In this document: one piece after another, positions 22,012 to 33,500 of the stretch
How the letters are laid out: each line of letters begins with the position of its first letter
Numbering within the stretch: the stretch's first letter is position 1
From: Mactra quadrangularis
Taxonomy: Eukaryota; Mollusca; Bivalvia; Venerida; Mactridae
Assembly (NCBI GenBank): GCA_025267735.1
Contig: CM046297.1
Location: forward strand, 26,624,011-26,688,010
Reading direction: 5' to 3'
Length of the DNA: 64,000 bases
The notes under the pieces: generated by a model
What the model saw: only the letters and a program-made list of their open reading frames with translations
Databases searched by the model: none
Told to the model about the DNA's origin: nothing
Made by a program: the position numbers and the translations under genes

Positions 22012-22550
22012 TGGCCAAATGTTATGTAACAAACTGGTTACTTAAAAATTGTCTCCGACAATTAAACTTAATACATTCATGAATATGCTTCGTTAAGTTT
22101 CAAAAACCACTTCAAGGCATTAACAGAGAAAAACTTAAAACAACGATAAAACCAGACAGTTTAATGTTCCGATAAAGATTTGAAAGTGCCTTGAAGTTTA
22201 GCCTTGGGTATTGAAATTTTGTGATATAAAATACAAAACTCTGAGCACTAAAATGAATCTGGTTAAGTCTTGACATTTCCACGGTAATAAATTTAAAGTT
22301 GTTTTGTGACAACATTATTGTTGCAGAAACCGTGCATCACATGAAATATTTAATTTCTAAGCAAATAACGTTTCAGGATCTTTTTTCTAAACTTTAAGTA
22401 ACTCGGATTAAATTCAACAAAAATGAAAGTCATCGCCTACATTTTCTGGCGCCTGAGCAATGCATTATATCAAGTTTTCACTGTGTATCAACATATATTT
22501 AGTTAAGTAAAGCAGTGGTCGGTGTAGCGCCACAAAACATCGCTATTAAC
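22012..22550. other. Non-coding stretch
   Basis: Nothing recognised. Confidence 0.4.
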
Positions 22551-22726
22551 TTTTTCTTTCAACGTCGTATTCAACACATATTTAGGTCATATATACAACG
22601 TCCAAGCCATTCCTACTATAGGTTTTCTAGACACGTTTTCTATCACCAGTACTAACTTACCCTATCATGAGGCTGACAACTCATGAAGATCAATATGGTA
22701 TGACCTACCGCGACCGGGCTCGACAT
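22551..22726 (-). mobile_element. SINE family A, 5'-truncated copy
   Basis: On the minus strand it carries GGTAGGTCATACC, ATGAGTTGTC, CTCATGATAGGGTAAGTTAG, TACTGGTGATAGAAAACG, then the tail ATATATGACC...TGTGTTGAATACGACGTT and an A-rich end. The tRNA head is missing except for its last bases. Confidence 0.75.
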
Positions 22727-22729
22727 AAA

Positions 22730-23280
22730 ACGTCGCAACACTGACGCTAAACGTTGCAAACATTACTAAACGTAATAACAAAATTAACTATCATAAACAA
22801 AACAGGCATTCACATTTTATCATAGTAATAACTTACACTTATATCAAATGCATAAGAGTAATTACTAATAGAACGTCTAGTCAAATATTATATAAGATAA
22901 AACTGCCTATTTATCACTCTATCACTTGACATATCCAGACAATACGAAACTTATATTGGTGAACAGAGGACGTATCAAGACAAACGTGTAATAAGAACTT
23001 GTCATTTCTGGACAAATTACCCAGATTACCCTATCATTTTATATCCACTTTATTTACATCGCAGTACCACCTTTTAAAGACAATCCAACAAAGGAAAGAT
23101 GACAATAGCAAGGCAATAAATCATGTTAAACAATCTGATTATAAAAGCGACAGCATAAATGCTCGAAGGCATTGACATGGCAATAACAACATTAATTTAC
23201 CTTATTACGTTTTTTTTAAAAAGACGACCACATACAATCTCAATGACCTTGCAAGTTCCTAAATCACATAAATCACAATC
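22730..23280. other. Non-coding stretch
   Basis: No gene or repeat identified. Confidence 0.4.
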
Positions 23281-23282
23281 TG

Positions 23283-23515
23283 TGCACATTTTCACAAAAA
23301 TTCTTACGAAAAAAGTTATCGTAAGTCACTTTCATTAATTTGCATTTTGAAGTTAGTAGGATATTAAACATAATTTTGATATGATATTCAAAAGGTATAC
23401 AATATTCTACATACTTCAATAATAAATGGAATTGATTGGCCAAAATATAACCGTATTATTAATGTTTCTTACTTTTGACTTACGAAGATTTTTATCGTAA
23501 GAATTTTTGTGAAAA
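23283..23515. mobile_element. CTTACG-type MITE, ~230 bp
   Basis: TTTTCACAAAAATTCTTACG then TTATCGTAAGTCA at the left is mirrored at 23,475-23,515 (TGACTTACGAAG...CGTAAGAATTTTTGTGAAAA). The arms are about 40 bp. The target duplication was not resolved. A solo end is at 90-160. Confidence 0.7.
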
Positions 23516-24854
23516 GCAACACTTCTTGTTTTAAAGCGACCATTTAGGTGTTCTATAACATTGGCAAGGCACTTGAGCTTCTTAATCAACCAGTACATAG
23601 AGGATATTTGTTTTTTTTGGTGTAAATTTTATTTTTTATTTCACGAGTGAAATGAGGATACAATATTTTCACGAGAGGCATAGCCACGAGTAAAAAACAT
23701 TATACTCAGCACATTAGTAAAATAAATAGATATTCGGTCAAATTAAACACATTTTCTGTTTACTATATGCTTCAAACTGGCTTTATTTAATGTTTACGTT
23801 TAACATGCCTTCAAAACAGCGCATCCAGTGAGAAAAAATTCATTTCCATTGTTTCGAATCAGTGAAATCTCATTTTTTATTTCACCGATAAATCCCGATT
23901 TTCTCTTTGAAACCATATTAAAATACAATTATTGTGATTTATTGACGTTGTTAAAAATTTTAAAAATTTATCATTGAAATGACTTTTAAACAAATCAACG
24001 AAACCGGAATGGAACAATAGAAACGTACTACAGTGTTTGATACATAATTCACATTTTCTGCTGATAGAAAAAAACGCCAACATCCACGTAATAGAATCAC
24101 ATATCGGCTAGAAGTGACCTAAAACAATACCAGTCGCTCCCACATACGGGAACAATCCCAGACGCATCAACGCACATACATGATTTACTGACATTTTTTG
24201 GTTATCATTATTATTGTATTTGAGACTACAAAAATAGCATAAAAGATATGTCATGGATAATAATAACAATAATCATGGATTTGGAGGCTTTAGGATTTCA
24301 GATGCTGAAGTTTATAGATATGTTGCATTCCTGAAATTTGTTTTCATTTTATCACATACCATACTTAAATACATTTAAAACAATGATTCAACAAAAACAA
24401 TCGTCAAAATTCAAGAATTGTAGTAAAATTATTTTGTCTCCAAACTTTTGGTGGGTCCTGTATTCCCTTTAGCGTAGTTTCTGTCATGTAAATGCAATTT
24501 GTAAAATCTGTCCTCTTTGGCAAAAATGATTACAGTTTGATATTTGATATAGAGGCTTTTAAAAAATCAATCTATCTTTTCAAAAGCTATTCATTGTCTA
24601 AACATTAGGTCAATAAAAACCTATGGTACAACCTTTGATCGTGAGAGCGTCAGTAATTACTCCTGTAATTGCTAAGTCCAAAAACAATAGTGCATTTAAT
24701 TGACTACATTTAAGTTATACCACAGACAAAATGACTCGAGCCTGAAGTAATAAATTTCCGTTAAAGCCATGTTATGTATAAACACAATCAATTGTACCAA
24801 AGGTTTGGTCATTTATCACGTAAAACAGAATAATTAAAACATGTAACTTATACT
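23516..24854. other. AT-rich non-coding stretch
   Basis: No gene. The minus-strand frame at 23,877-24,083 has no support. Confidence 0.4.
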
Positions 24855-24869
24855 AGTTTGAAATCAAGT

Positions 24870-25027
24870 CACCTAGCTAGCTCGCTCGGTAGTGCACGAG
24901 TATACTGATCAAGAGGTCGTAGGTTCGATTCCCGGAGATTTAGGCTTGATAGGAACGATGAGTACGTTGCCTAACCACTATGATATGAATTACACAATGG
25001 CGTCAAATCCAGTAAAAATAAAAACCA
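24870..25027 (+). mobile_element. Compact tRNA-headed SINE, 158 bp
   Basis: The head CTAGCTCGCTCGGTAGTGCA, GATCAAGAGGTCG, GGTTCGATTCCCGG is like that of family B. The body is short and different, ending TACACAATGGCGTCAAATCC then an A-rich tail. AGTTTGAAATCAAGT at 24,855-24,869 and AGTTTGAAATCGAGT at 25,028-25,042 form a 15-bp duplication with one change, so both ends are secure. Confidence 0.8.
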
Positions 25028-25055
25028 AGTTTGAAATCGAGTAGGTTACTGATTT

Positions 25056-25330
25056 ATCAGACAGGACTGTTGGCTGCTGTTGACAAAGTTTTTGGCTATG
25101 AACAAGTTAACAACTCTGACCTAGACATCAAAGCCTCTCACATGACAGTGAATAAAAGCGGGCGTGGTCAAGCGGTCACTACTTTGAACTAGTAACTAAT
25201 TAGAAAGCAAGCTGCAAGGTGTATCGAGCCATATCCAAACAATATTTCTCGTTATTTCCTTGAGCAAGAGCAAGCTACTAAATCCAACCAACTTAGTATT
25301 TTGGGGCTTCGAGGCGGATTTTAGTTGAAT
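25056..25330 (+). mobile_element. tRNA-related SINE-like repeat (family D-like)
   Basis: GGGCGTGGTCAAGCGGTCAC resembles the A-box region of Leu/Ser-class tRNAs, and GGTGTATCGAGCC is a weak B box. CCTTGAGCAAGAGCAAGC recalls family D. The upstream 25,121-25,142 word is shared with 2074-2095. Boundaries are uncertain. Confidence 0.45.
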
Positions 25331-25474
25331 TTGTATTGTACGTTTGTTTGCTATCGAACTAAAATGTTAAAATACAGAAAAGGCAAAAATGTCATCCCAA
25401 CGTCTACATATGATTGAAAAATGTTCAAAAGGTAGTGTTAAGGCCATACAGTAGTTTTAAACAATACTAAAAGC

Positions 25475-25582
25475 TCAATACAAACAGACGGTCGTTCTTC
25501 CACATACATCGCTACACAGGTGTTTCAGTATATTATCAGCATTCCTGATCAGAACACGGAAGCCGGGTTCAAGTAAATCAAC
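25475..25582 (-). pseudogene. Possible exon fragment beside the foldback element
   Basis: Starting exactly at the element's left flank and reading on the minus strand, the frame is VDLLEPGFRVLIRNAD...CGRTTVCLY then TGA (35 codons). The composition is protein-like, unlike AT-driven frames. It would be the downstream continuation of the frame at 34,556-34,762 if the 9-kb element were absent, but the two frames are offset by one base across the duplication. So either a frameshift or splice site intervenes, or one of the blocks is not coding. Product unknown. Confidence 0.25.
25574..25582. repeat. 9-bp target-site duplication, left
   Basis: TAAATCAAC, matched by TAAATAAAC at 34,557-34,565 (8 of 9 identical). 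It abuts the foldback terminus AGGTCTGTGAAG exactly. Confidence 0.75.
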
Positions 25583-28500
25583 AGGTCTGTGAAGTTAGCT
25601 ATCTATTGTCTATTCTCTATTCAGAAGTCTATTCGCACAATAGACAGCTATGTATTGAGAAATCTATTCATTCAGAAATCTATTCGCATTTACTGTATAC
25701 ATAGATATAGGCAAGTTCAAAAATCTGTACAAAAATCTGTTCACATAATGCCGAAAAGACAGCTGTCTATTCGGAAGTCCATTCAGAAGTCTATTCGAAA
25801 AAAAATCAGTAATGCAATCTGACATATTTAAAAGTCTTTTCATGGAATACATAAAGAGACAAATGTCCATTCAAAAGTCTATTCCGAAGTCTATTCGGAA
25901 AAAGCCAGTAATGCAATCAAACAGATTGAAAGTCTTTTCGCGGAATACGCCAAGAGACAAATGTCTATTGAAAAATCTATTCGCAAAATCTGGTTAATGC
26001 GTCTAGAATGAGTCAGAAGTCTTTTATAGAGTTCGAATAGAGAGCTGTCCATTCAAATGTCTAATCAGAAGTCTATTCGCAACATCATATGGATATACGC
26101 ATTTAGAATGTCTTTAAAGCTTATTATAAAGTAGCGAATAGAAAGATGTCCATTCAAAGTCCATTCAGAAGTCTATTCGCAAAATCATATATATGCATTA
26201 AGAATGTGTCTGCAATCTATAATAAATTTGCAAATAGACAGATGTCCATTCAAATGTCTTTTCAGAAGTCTATTCGCAAAATCGGTAAATGCGTTCATAA
26301 TGAGTCAGAAGCCTTTTATAGAGTTTCGAATAGAGAGCCGTCAATTCAAAAGTCTATTCAGAAGTCTATTCGAAAAATCTGGTAAACGCGTTTAGAATGA
26401 GTCAGAAATCCATCATACAGTAGCGAATACACAGCTTTCCATTCAAAAGTCTATTCAGAAGTCTATTCGCAAAATCATATATATGCATTAAGAATGTGTC
26501 TGTAATCTATAATAAATTTCCAAATAGACAGATGTCCATTCAAATGTCTTTTCAGAAGTCTATTCGCAAAATCGGTAAATGCGTTCATAATGAGTCAGAA
26601 GCCTTTTATAGAGTTTCGAATAGAGAGCTGTCTATTCAAAAGTCTATTCAGAAGTCTATTCGAAAAATCTTGAAAACGCGTTTAGAATGAGTCAGAAATC
26701 CATCATACAGTAGCGAATACACAGCTGTCCATTCAAAAGTCTATTCAGAAGTCTATTCGCAAAATCATATATATGCATTAAGAATGTGTCTGTAATCTAT
26801 AATAAATTTCCAAATAGACAGAAGTCCATTCCAATGTCTTTTCAGAAGTCTATTCGCAAAATCGGTAAATGCGTTCATAATGAGTCAGAAGCTTTTTATA
26901 GAGTTTCGAATAGAGAGCTGTCTATTCAAAAGTCTTTTCAAAAGTCTATTCAGAAGTCTATTCCCAAATCATATAAATGCATTAAGAATGTGTCTATAAT
27001 CTTTAATAAATTTGCAAATAGACAGAAGTCCATTCCAAAGTCCATTCAGAAGTCTATTCAGAAATCCATCATACAGTAGCGAATACACAGCTGTCCATTT
27101 AAATATCTATTTAGAAGTCTATTTGCAAAATCATATATATGCATTAAGACTGTGTCTGTAATCAATAATAAAATTGCAAATAGACAGATGTCCATTCAAA
27201 TGTCTTTTCAGAAGTCTATTCGCAAAATCGGTAAATACGTTCAGAATGAGTCAGAAGTCTTTTATAGAGTTTCAAATAGACAGCTGTCTATTCAAAAGTC
27301 TATTCAGAAGTCTATTCAGAAGTCTATTCACAAAATCTGGTTAATGCGTTTAGAATGAGTCAGAAATCCTTCAAACGTAGCGAATACACAGCTGTCCATT
27401 CAAAAGTCTATTCAGAAGTTTATTCGCAAAAACATAGTAATGCAATCTTAATGAGCAAGGTGTCTATTCCAAGAATGCAAGCGACAAATGTCCATTCAAA
27501 AGTCTATTCGGATCTCTATTCGCAAAATCATATTTATGCTTTAAGAATGTGTCTGTAGTCTATTAAAAAGTTTCGATTAGAGAGCTGTCCATTCAAATGT
27601 CTATTCAGAAGTCTATTCCAAAAACGTCAATAATGCAATCAAACAGATTTAAAAGTCTTTTGAGAGAGACAAATGTCCATTCAAAAGTCTATTCAGAAGT
27701 CTGTTCGCAAAATCATATATATGCATTAAGAATGTGTCTAAAGTCTGCTATAAAGTTGCGAATAGACAGATGTCCATTCAAATGTCTATTCAGAAGTGTA
27801 TTCGCAAAATCATGTATATGCATTTAGAATGAGTCAGAAGTCTTTTATAGAGTTTCGAATAGAGAGCTGTCCTTTCAAAAGTCTATTCAGAAGTCTATTC
27901 GCAAAATCTGGTAAATGCGTTCAGAATGAGTCACTAGTCTATTATACAGTAGCGAATACACAGCTGTATATTCAAAAGTCTATTCAGAAGTCTTTTTGCA
28001 AAATCATATATATGCATTAAGAATGTGTCTGAAGTCTATAATAAAGTTGCGAATTGACAGATGTCCATTCAAATGTCTATTCAGAAGTCTATTCGCAAAT
28101 TCATGTATACGCATTCAGAATGAGTCAGAAATATTTTATGGAGTTTTCGAATGGAGAGCTGTTTATTCAAAAGTCTCTTCAGAAGTCTATTCGCAAAAAA
28201 GTCAGAAATGCAATCAAATAGATTTAAAAGTCTTTTCGTGGAATACGTAAAGAGACAAATGTCCATTCAAAAGTCTATTTAGAAGTCTATTCGCAAAATC
28301 ATATATATGCATTCAAAATGAGTCAGAAGTCTTTTTTATAGTTTCGAATAGGCAGATGTCCATTCTAATGTCTATTCAGAAGTCTATTCGCAAAATCATA
28401 TATATACATTAATAATATATTAAGTCTATTATAAAGTAGCAAATAGACAGATGTCCATTCAAATGTCTATTCAGAAGTCTATTCGCAAAACCACGTATAT

Positions 28501-29760
28501 GCATTCAGAATGAGTTAGAAGTCTTTATAAAGTAGCAAAAAGACAGCTGTCCATTCAAAAGTCTATTCAGAAGTCTATTCGCAAAATCATATATATATGC
28601 ATTAAGAATGTGTCTTAAGTCTTCTATAAAGTTGCGAATAGACAGATTGTCCATTCAAATGTCTATTCAGAAGTCTATTCGCAAAATCATGTATATGCAT
28701 TCAGAATGAGTCAGAAGTCTTTTATAGAGTTTCGAATAGAGAGCTGTCCATTCAAAAGTCTATTCAGAAGTCTATTCGCAAAATCTGGTAAATGCGTTCA
28801 GAATGAGTCACAAGTCTATTATACAGTAGCGAATACACAGCTGTCCATTCAAAAGTCTATTCAGAAGTATTTTTGCAAAATTATATATATGCATTAAGAA
28901 TGTGTCTGAAGTCTATAATAAAGTAGCGAATAGAGAGCTGTCCATTCAAATGTCTATTCAGAAGTCTATTCGCAAAATCACGTATATGCATTCAGAATGA
29001 GTTAGAAGTCTTTATAAAGTAGCGAAAAGACAGCTGTCCATTCAAAAGTCTATTCAGAAGTCTATTCGCAAAATCATATATATGCAGTTAAAATGTGTCA
29101 AAAGTCTATTCAAAGAGTAGCGAATAGATAGCTGTCCATTCAAATGTCTATTCAGAGGTCTATTTGCAAAATCATTTGTATGCATATAGAATGTATCACA
29201 AGTCTATTATAGTGTTGAGAATAGACAGATGTCCATTCTAATGTCTAATCAGATTTTTATTCGCAAAATCATGTATATGCATTCAGATTGAGTCAGAAGT
29301 GTATTATAGAGTTTCAAATAGACACTTGTCCATTCAAAAGTCTATTCAGAAGTCTATTTGCAAAACCTGGTAAATGCGTTCAGAATGAGTCAGAAGTCTA
29401 TTATAAAGTTGCAAATAGACAGATGTCCATTTCAATGTCTATTCAGAAGTCTATTCGCAAAATCTGGTAAATGCGTTCAGAATGAGTCAGAAGTCTTTTA
29501 TAGAGTTTCGAATAGAGAGCTGTCCAATTAAATGTCTTTTCAGAAGTCTATTCCAAAAAAGTCGGTAATGCAACCTAACAGATTCAAAAGTCTTTTCGCG
29601 GAATATGAAAAGAGACAAATGATCATTCAAAAGTCTATTCAGATGTCTATTCGCAAAACCATATATATGCATTAAAAATGTGTCCTAAGTCTATTATAAA
29701 GTTGCGAATAGACAGCTGCCCATTGAAATGTCTTTTCATAAGTCTATTTGGAAACTTATG
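25583..29760 (+). repeat. Left arm of foldback element, tandem array
   Basis: After a ~300-bp non-repetitive head, about 40 monomers follow. The consensus is near GAATAGACAGATGTCCATTC, AAATGTCTATTCAGAAGTCT, ATTCGCAAAATCATATATAT, GCATTAAGAATGTGTCTGAA, GTCTATAATAAAGTTGC. Within each, AGAAGTCTATTC-like 12-mers repeat. A three-monomer higher-order period of ~290 bp is clear at 26,233-27,100. A second monomer type (GTCAGTAATGCAATC...AAAAGTCTTTTCG.GGAATAC) recurs at 25,805, 25,900, 27,630, 28,205 and 29,565. Confidence 0.85.
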
Positions 29761-30504
29761 TGAATCGAGTCAGAATGTGTCAGGTGTAATTGTGATAGAC
29801 CTGCCAAATTTATTGACGTTTGCGTGTTTTGTCTGAATTAAGTAAGTTTCTTAACTCTCGTAAACATAAATGAATCTCCCGAATATTTCCGCAATTGTTG
29901 GTGAAGGTCGAATTTGCCATTTCATATCGTCGTTTTCTTGCAGATTCTGTAAACCAAATCGAGCCGGTAAAATCTGGTTCAAACAAGATTACTGGTACCG
30001 TAGATTAAACAAGTGCAAATGCAAATTCGGTAACCAGTGCTGGTTTTATTAGAGGACGCGCCATTGCTTGAGACATGCTAATATTTCGAAGTTTGTAGGT
30101 AGAAACCTTTGAATTTCATATTAAATCGTAAACAAATTGTAATTATCCACAAGAAAAATAAGCGCCAAAAGAAACTACTTTACATTTACATTTAAGTGAT
30201 TGAGCATGTAAAAATGATTATTTTTGTTTTATAAGAAACACAATTTTACGCCATTTTGTTAAGTTCTTTTGGCGGTGCAACAGCGTGACGTCAATCGTGG
30301 TGTTTTCTCACAGGTCCGTGCTTGTTGTATATTATAATGTATTCATCTTGTAACCGAAATGAAAAAGGTAGACAAAAATCAATTAGAAGAATTAATCTCA
30401 TGCCAATAGTTGTTATTAAAAGTCCGTAAGACCTGATTACAAAAAAAGAAGTAATTCAGCTGCCGAGAGAAGACTTACTACCAGGAGAAAAATAGAAATC
30501 TTGC
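29761..30504. other. Unique centre of the foldback element
   Basis: This ~740-bp segment has no GTCTATTC repeats. No transposase motif was found. It includes GTAAGT at 29,842 (donor-like), a TTTTCTTGCAG acceptor-like site, the cysteine-rich frame at 29,944-30,052, and a short frame near 30,359 (MKKVDKNQLEELISCQ, stop). It may be captured host sequence. Confidence 0.5.
29944..30052 (+). CDS. Possible captured cysteine-rich exon
   Basis: Following CGTTTTCTTGCAG, the frame reads FCKPNRAGKIWFKQDYWY, RRLNKCKCKFGNQCWFY, then TAG. Four cysteines, with a CxCx(5)C cluster and a W/Y-rich stretch before it, resemble the second half of a small secreted domain such as VWC. That family assignment is only an impression. 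Joining to the donor-like site at 29,842 puts a stop upstream, so no first exon is supported. The frame is also open upstream to an ATG at 29,870. Confidence 0.25.
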
Positions 30505-33500
30505 TTTGAATAGAAAAAAGTAGACCTTCTTCAAAGAGCATGTCTATTCACAAACCCAGCAAATAATTCTGACACATTAAAAATGCATATGAATGATTTT
30601 GCAAAGGACTTCTAACAAATAATTTTAATATGTCTATTTATCACTTTACAAAAAGAAACTTCTGCTACATTCTGAATGCGAACTACTGTTTGCAAAAAGA
30701 CTTCTGAATTGGCATATTAATGGATAGCTGTCTATTCGAAATCCAAGAATATACTTCTGACACAATCTACATGCATTTACTTGATTTTGCGAATAGTCTT
30801 CTGAATAGACATTTGAAAAGACATTTGTCTATTCACAATCCAAGAATATACTTCGGACACGTTCTAAAAGCATTTACTTGATTTTTTTGCGAATAGACTT
30901 TTGAATAGACAGCCATCTATTCGCAATCCTAAGATATACTCCTGACACATTCTAAATGGATAAACTTAATTTTCCGAATAGACTTTTGAATAGACATTTG
31001 AATGGAGAGATGTTTATTCGCACTCTAGTTTTCTGACACATTATACATTCATAAACTTGGTTTTGCGAATAGACTTCTGAATAGACATTTGAAAAGAAAG
31101 CTGTTTGTTCGCACTCCAATTATATACTTCTGACACATTCTAAATGCATCAACTTGGTCTATTCGCTACTCTTTAAATAGACTTCTGGCATATTCTAACT
31201 GCATATATATGATTTTGCGTATATACTTCTGAATAGACTTTTGAATGGACTGCTGTCGATTGAAAACTCTATAATAGACTTCTTAAACATTCAAAATGTA
31301 TTAACATGATTTTGCGAATAGACTTCTAAACAGACATTTGAATGGACAGCAGTCTATTTCTAACCCTATAATTGACTTGTGACACATTCTTTATGCATAT
31401 AAAATATTTTGCAAATCGACTTCGGAATAGACATTTGAATGGACAACAATCTATTCGCAACTTTTTAATATACTTCAGACACATTCTGGCATATTCTAAC
31501 TGCATATATATGATTTTGCAAATAGACTTCCGAATAGACATTTGTATGGACAGCTGTGTATTCGAAACTCTATAATAAACTTCTGACACATCATGAATGC
31601 AGAAACATGATTCTGCGAATAGACTTTTAAAAAGACATTTGTTAGAATTGCTGTCTTTTTGCTTCTCTTTGAATAAACTTCTGGCACATTCTAAATGTAT
31701 ATGAATGATTTTGCGAATAAACTTCTGAAAAGACATTTGTAAGAATTGTTATCTATTTGCTACTCTTTGAATAGACTTCTGGCACAATCTAAATGCATAA
31801 ATATGAGTTTGCCAATATACTTCGGAATAGACTTTTGAATGGACATTTGTCTCTTTACGTATTCCACGAAAAGACTTTTAAATCTGTTTGATTGCATCAC
31901 TGACTTTTTTTCGAATAGACTTTTGAACATTTGAATGGACATTTGTGTATTCGCTACTCTTTGAATAGACTTCTGACACAATCTAAATGCATATGAATGA
32001 TATTGCGAATAGACTTCGGAATAAACTTTTGAATGGACATTTGTCACTTTGCGTATTCCACGAAAAGACTTTAAATCTATATGATTGCATTACTGACATT
32101 TTTGGAATAGACTTCTAAATAGACATTTGAATGGACAGCTCTCTATTCGAAACTCTATAAAAGACTTCAGACACATTCTTAATGCATATATATATGATTT
32201 TGCGAATAGACTTCTGAATAGACAAAATGGACAACTCTCTATTCGAAACTCTATAAGAGACTTCAGACACATTCCTAATGCATATATTTGATTTTGCGAA
32301 TAGACTTCTGAATAGACTTTTGAATGGACAGCTCTCTATTTGAAACTCTATAAAAGACTACTGACTCATTCTGAACGCATTTACAAGGTTTTGCGAATAG
32401 ACTTCTGAACAGACTTTTGAATGGACAGCTCTCTATTCGCAACTTTATAATAGACTTCAGACACGTTCTTAATGCATATATATGATTTTGCGAATATACT
32501 TCTGAATAGACATTTGAATGGACATCTGTGTATTCGAAACTATAAAAAAGACTTCTGACTCATTCTGAACGCATTTACCAGGTTTTGCGAATAGACTTCT
32601 GAATAGACTTTTGAATGGACAGCTCTCTATTTGAAACTCTATAAAAGACTTCAGACTTATTCTGAATGCATATACATGATTTTGCGAATAGACTTCTGAA
32701 TAGACATTTAAATGGACATCTGTCTATTCGCAACTTTATAATCGACTTCAGACACATTCTTAATGCATATATATATGATTTTGCGAATAGACTTCTGAAT
32801 AGACATTTGAATGGACAGCTCTCTATTCGAAACTCTATAAGAGACTTCAGACACATTCTTAATGCATATATATGATTTTGCGAATAGACTTCTGAATAGA
32901 CTTTTGAATGGACAGCTCTCTATTCGAAACTCTATAAAAGACTTCTGACTCATTCTGAACGCATTTACCAGGTTTTGCGAATAGACTTCTGAATAGACTT
33001 TTGAATGGACAACTCTCTATTCGCAACTTTATAAGAGACTTCAGACACATTCTTAATGCATATATATGATTTTGCGAATAGACTTCTGAATAGACATTTG
33101 AATGGACAGCTCTCTATTCGAGACTCTATAAGAGACTTCAGACACATTCTTAATGCATTTATATGATTTTGCGAATAGACTTCTGAATAGACATTTGAAT
33201 GGACATCTGTCTATTCGCAACTTTATAATATACTTCAGACACATTCTTAATGCATATATATATGATTTTGCGAAAAGACTTCTGAATAGAGATTTGAATG
33301 GACAGCTCTCTATTCGAATCTCTATAAGAGACTTCAGACACATTCTTAATGCATATATATGATTTTGCGAATAGACTTCTGAATAGACTTTTGAATGGAC
33401 AGCTCTCTATTCGAAACTCTATAAAAGACTTCTGACTCATTCTGAACGCATTTACCAGGTTTTGCGAATAGACTTCTGAATAGACTTTTGAATGGACAGC

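Noticed and set aside
25589..29472. Many 60-97-codon frames with QKSI or SLFRS repeats
   Set aside because: They follow the 12-bp tandem motif, occur in several frames and on both strands, and start anywhere; they are artefacts of the foldback arms.
29843..29943. A 101-bp intron joining an upstream exon to the cysteine-rich frame
   Set aside because: GTAAGT and CAG boundaries are good, but the frame upstream of the donor contains a stop two codons before the junction.
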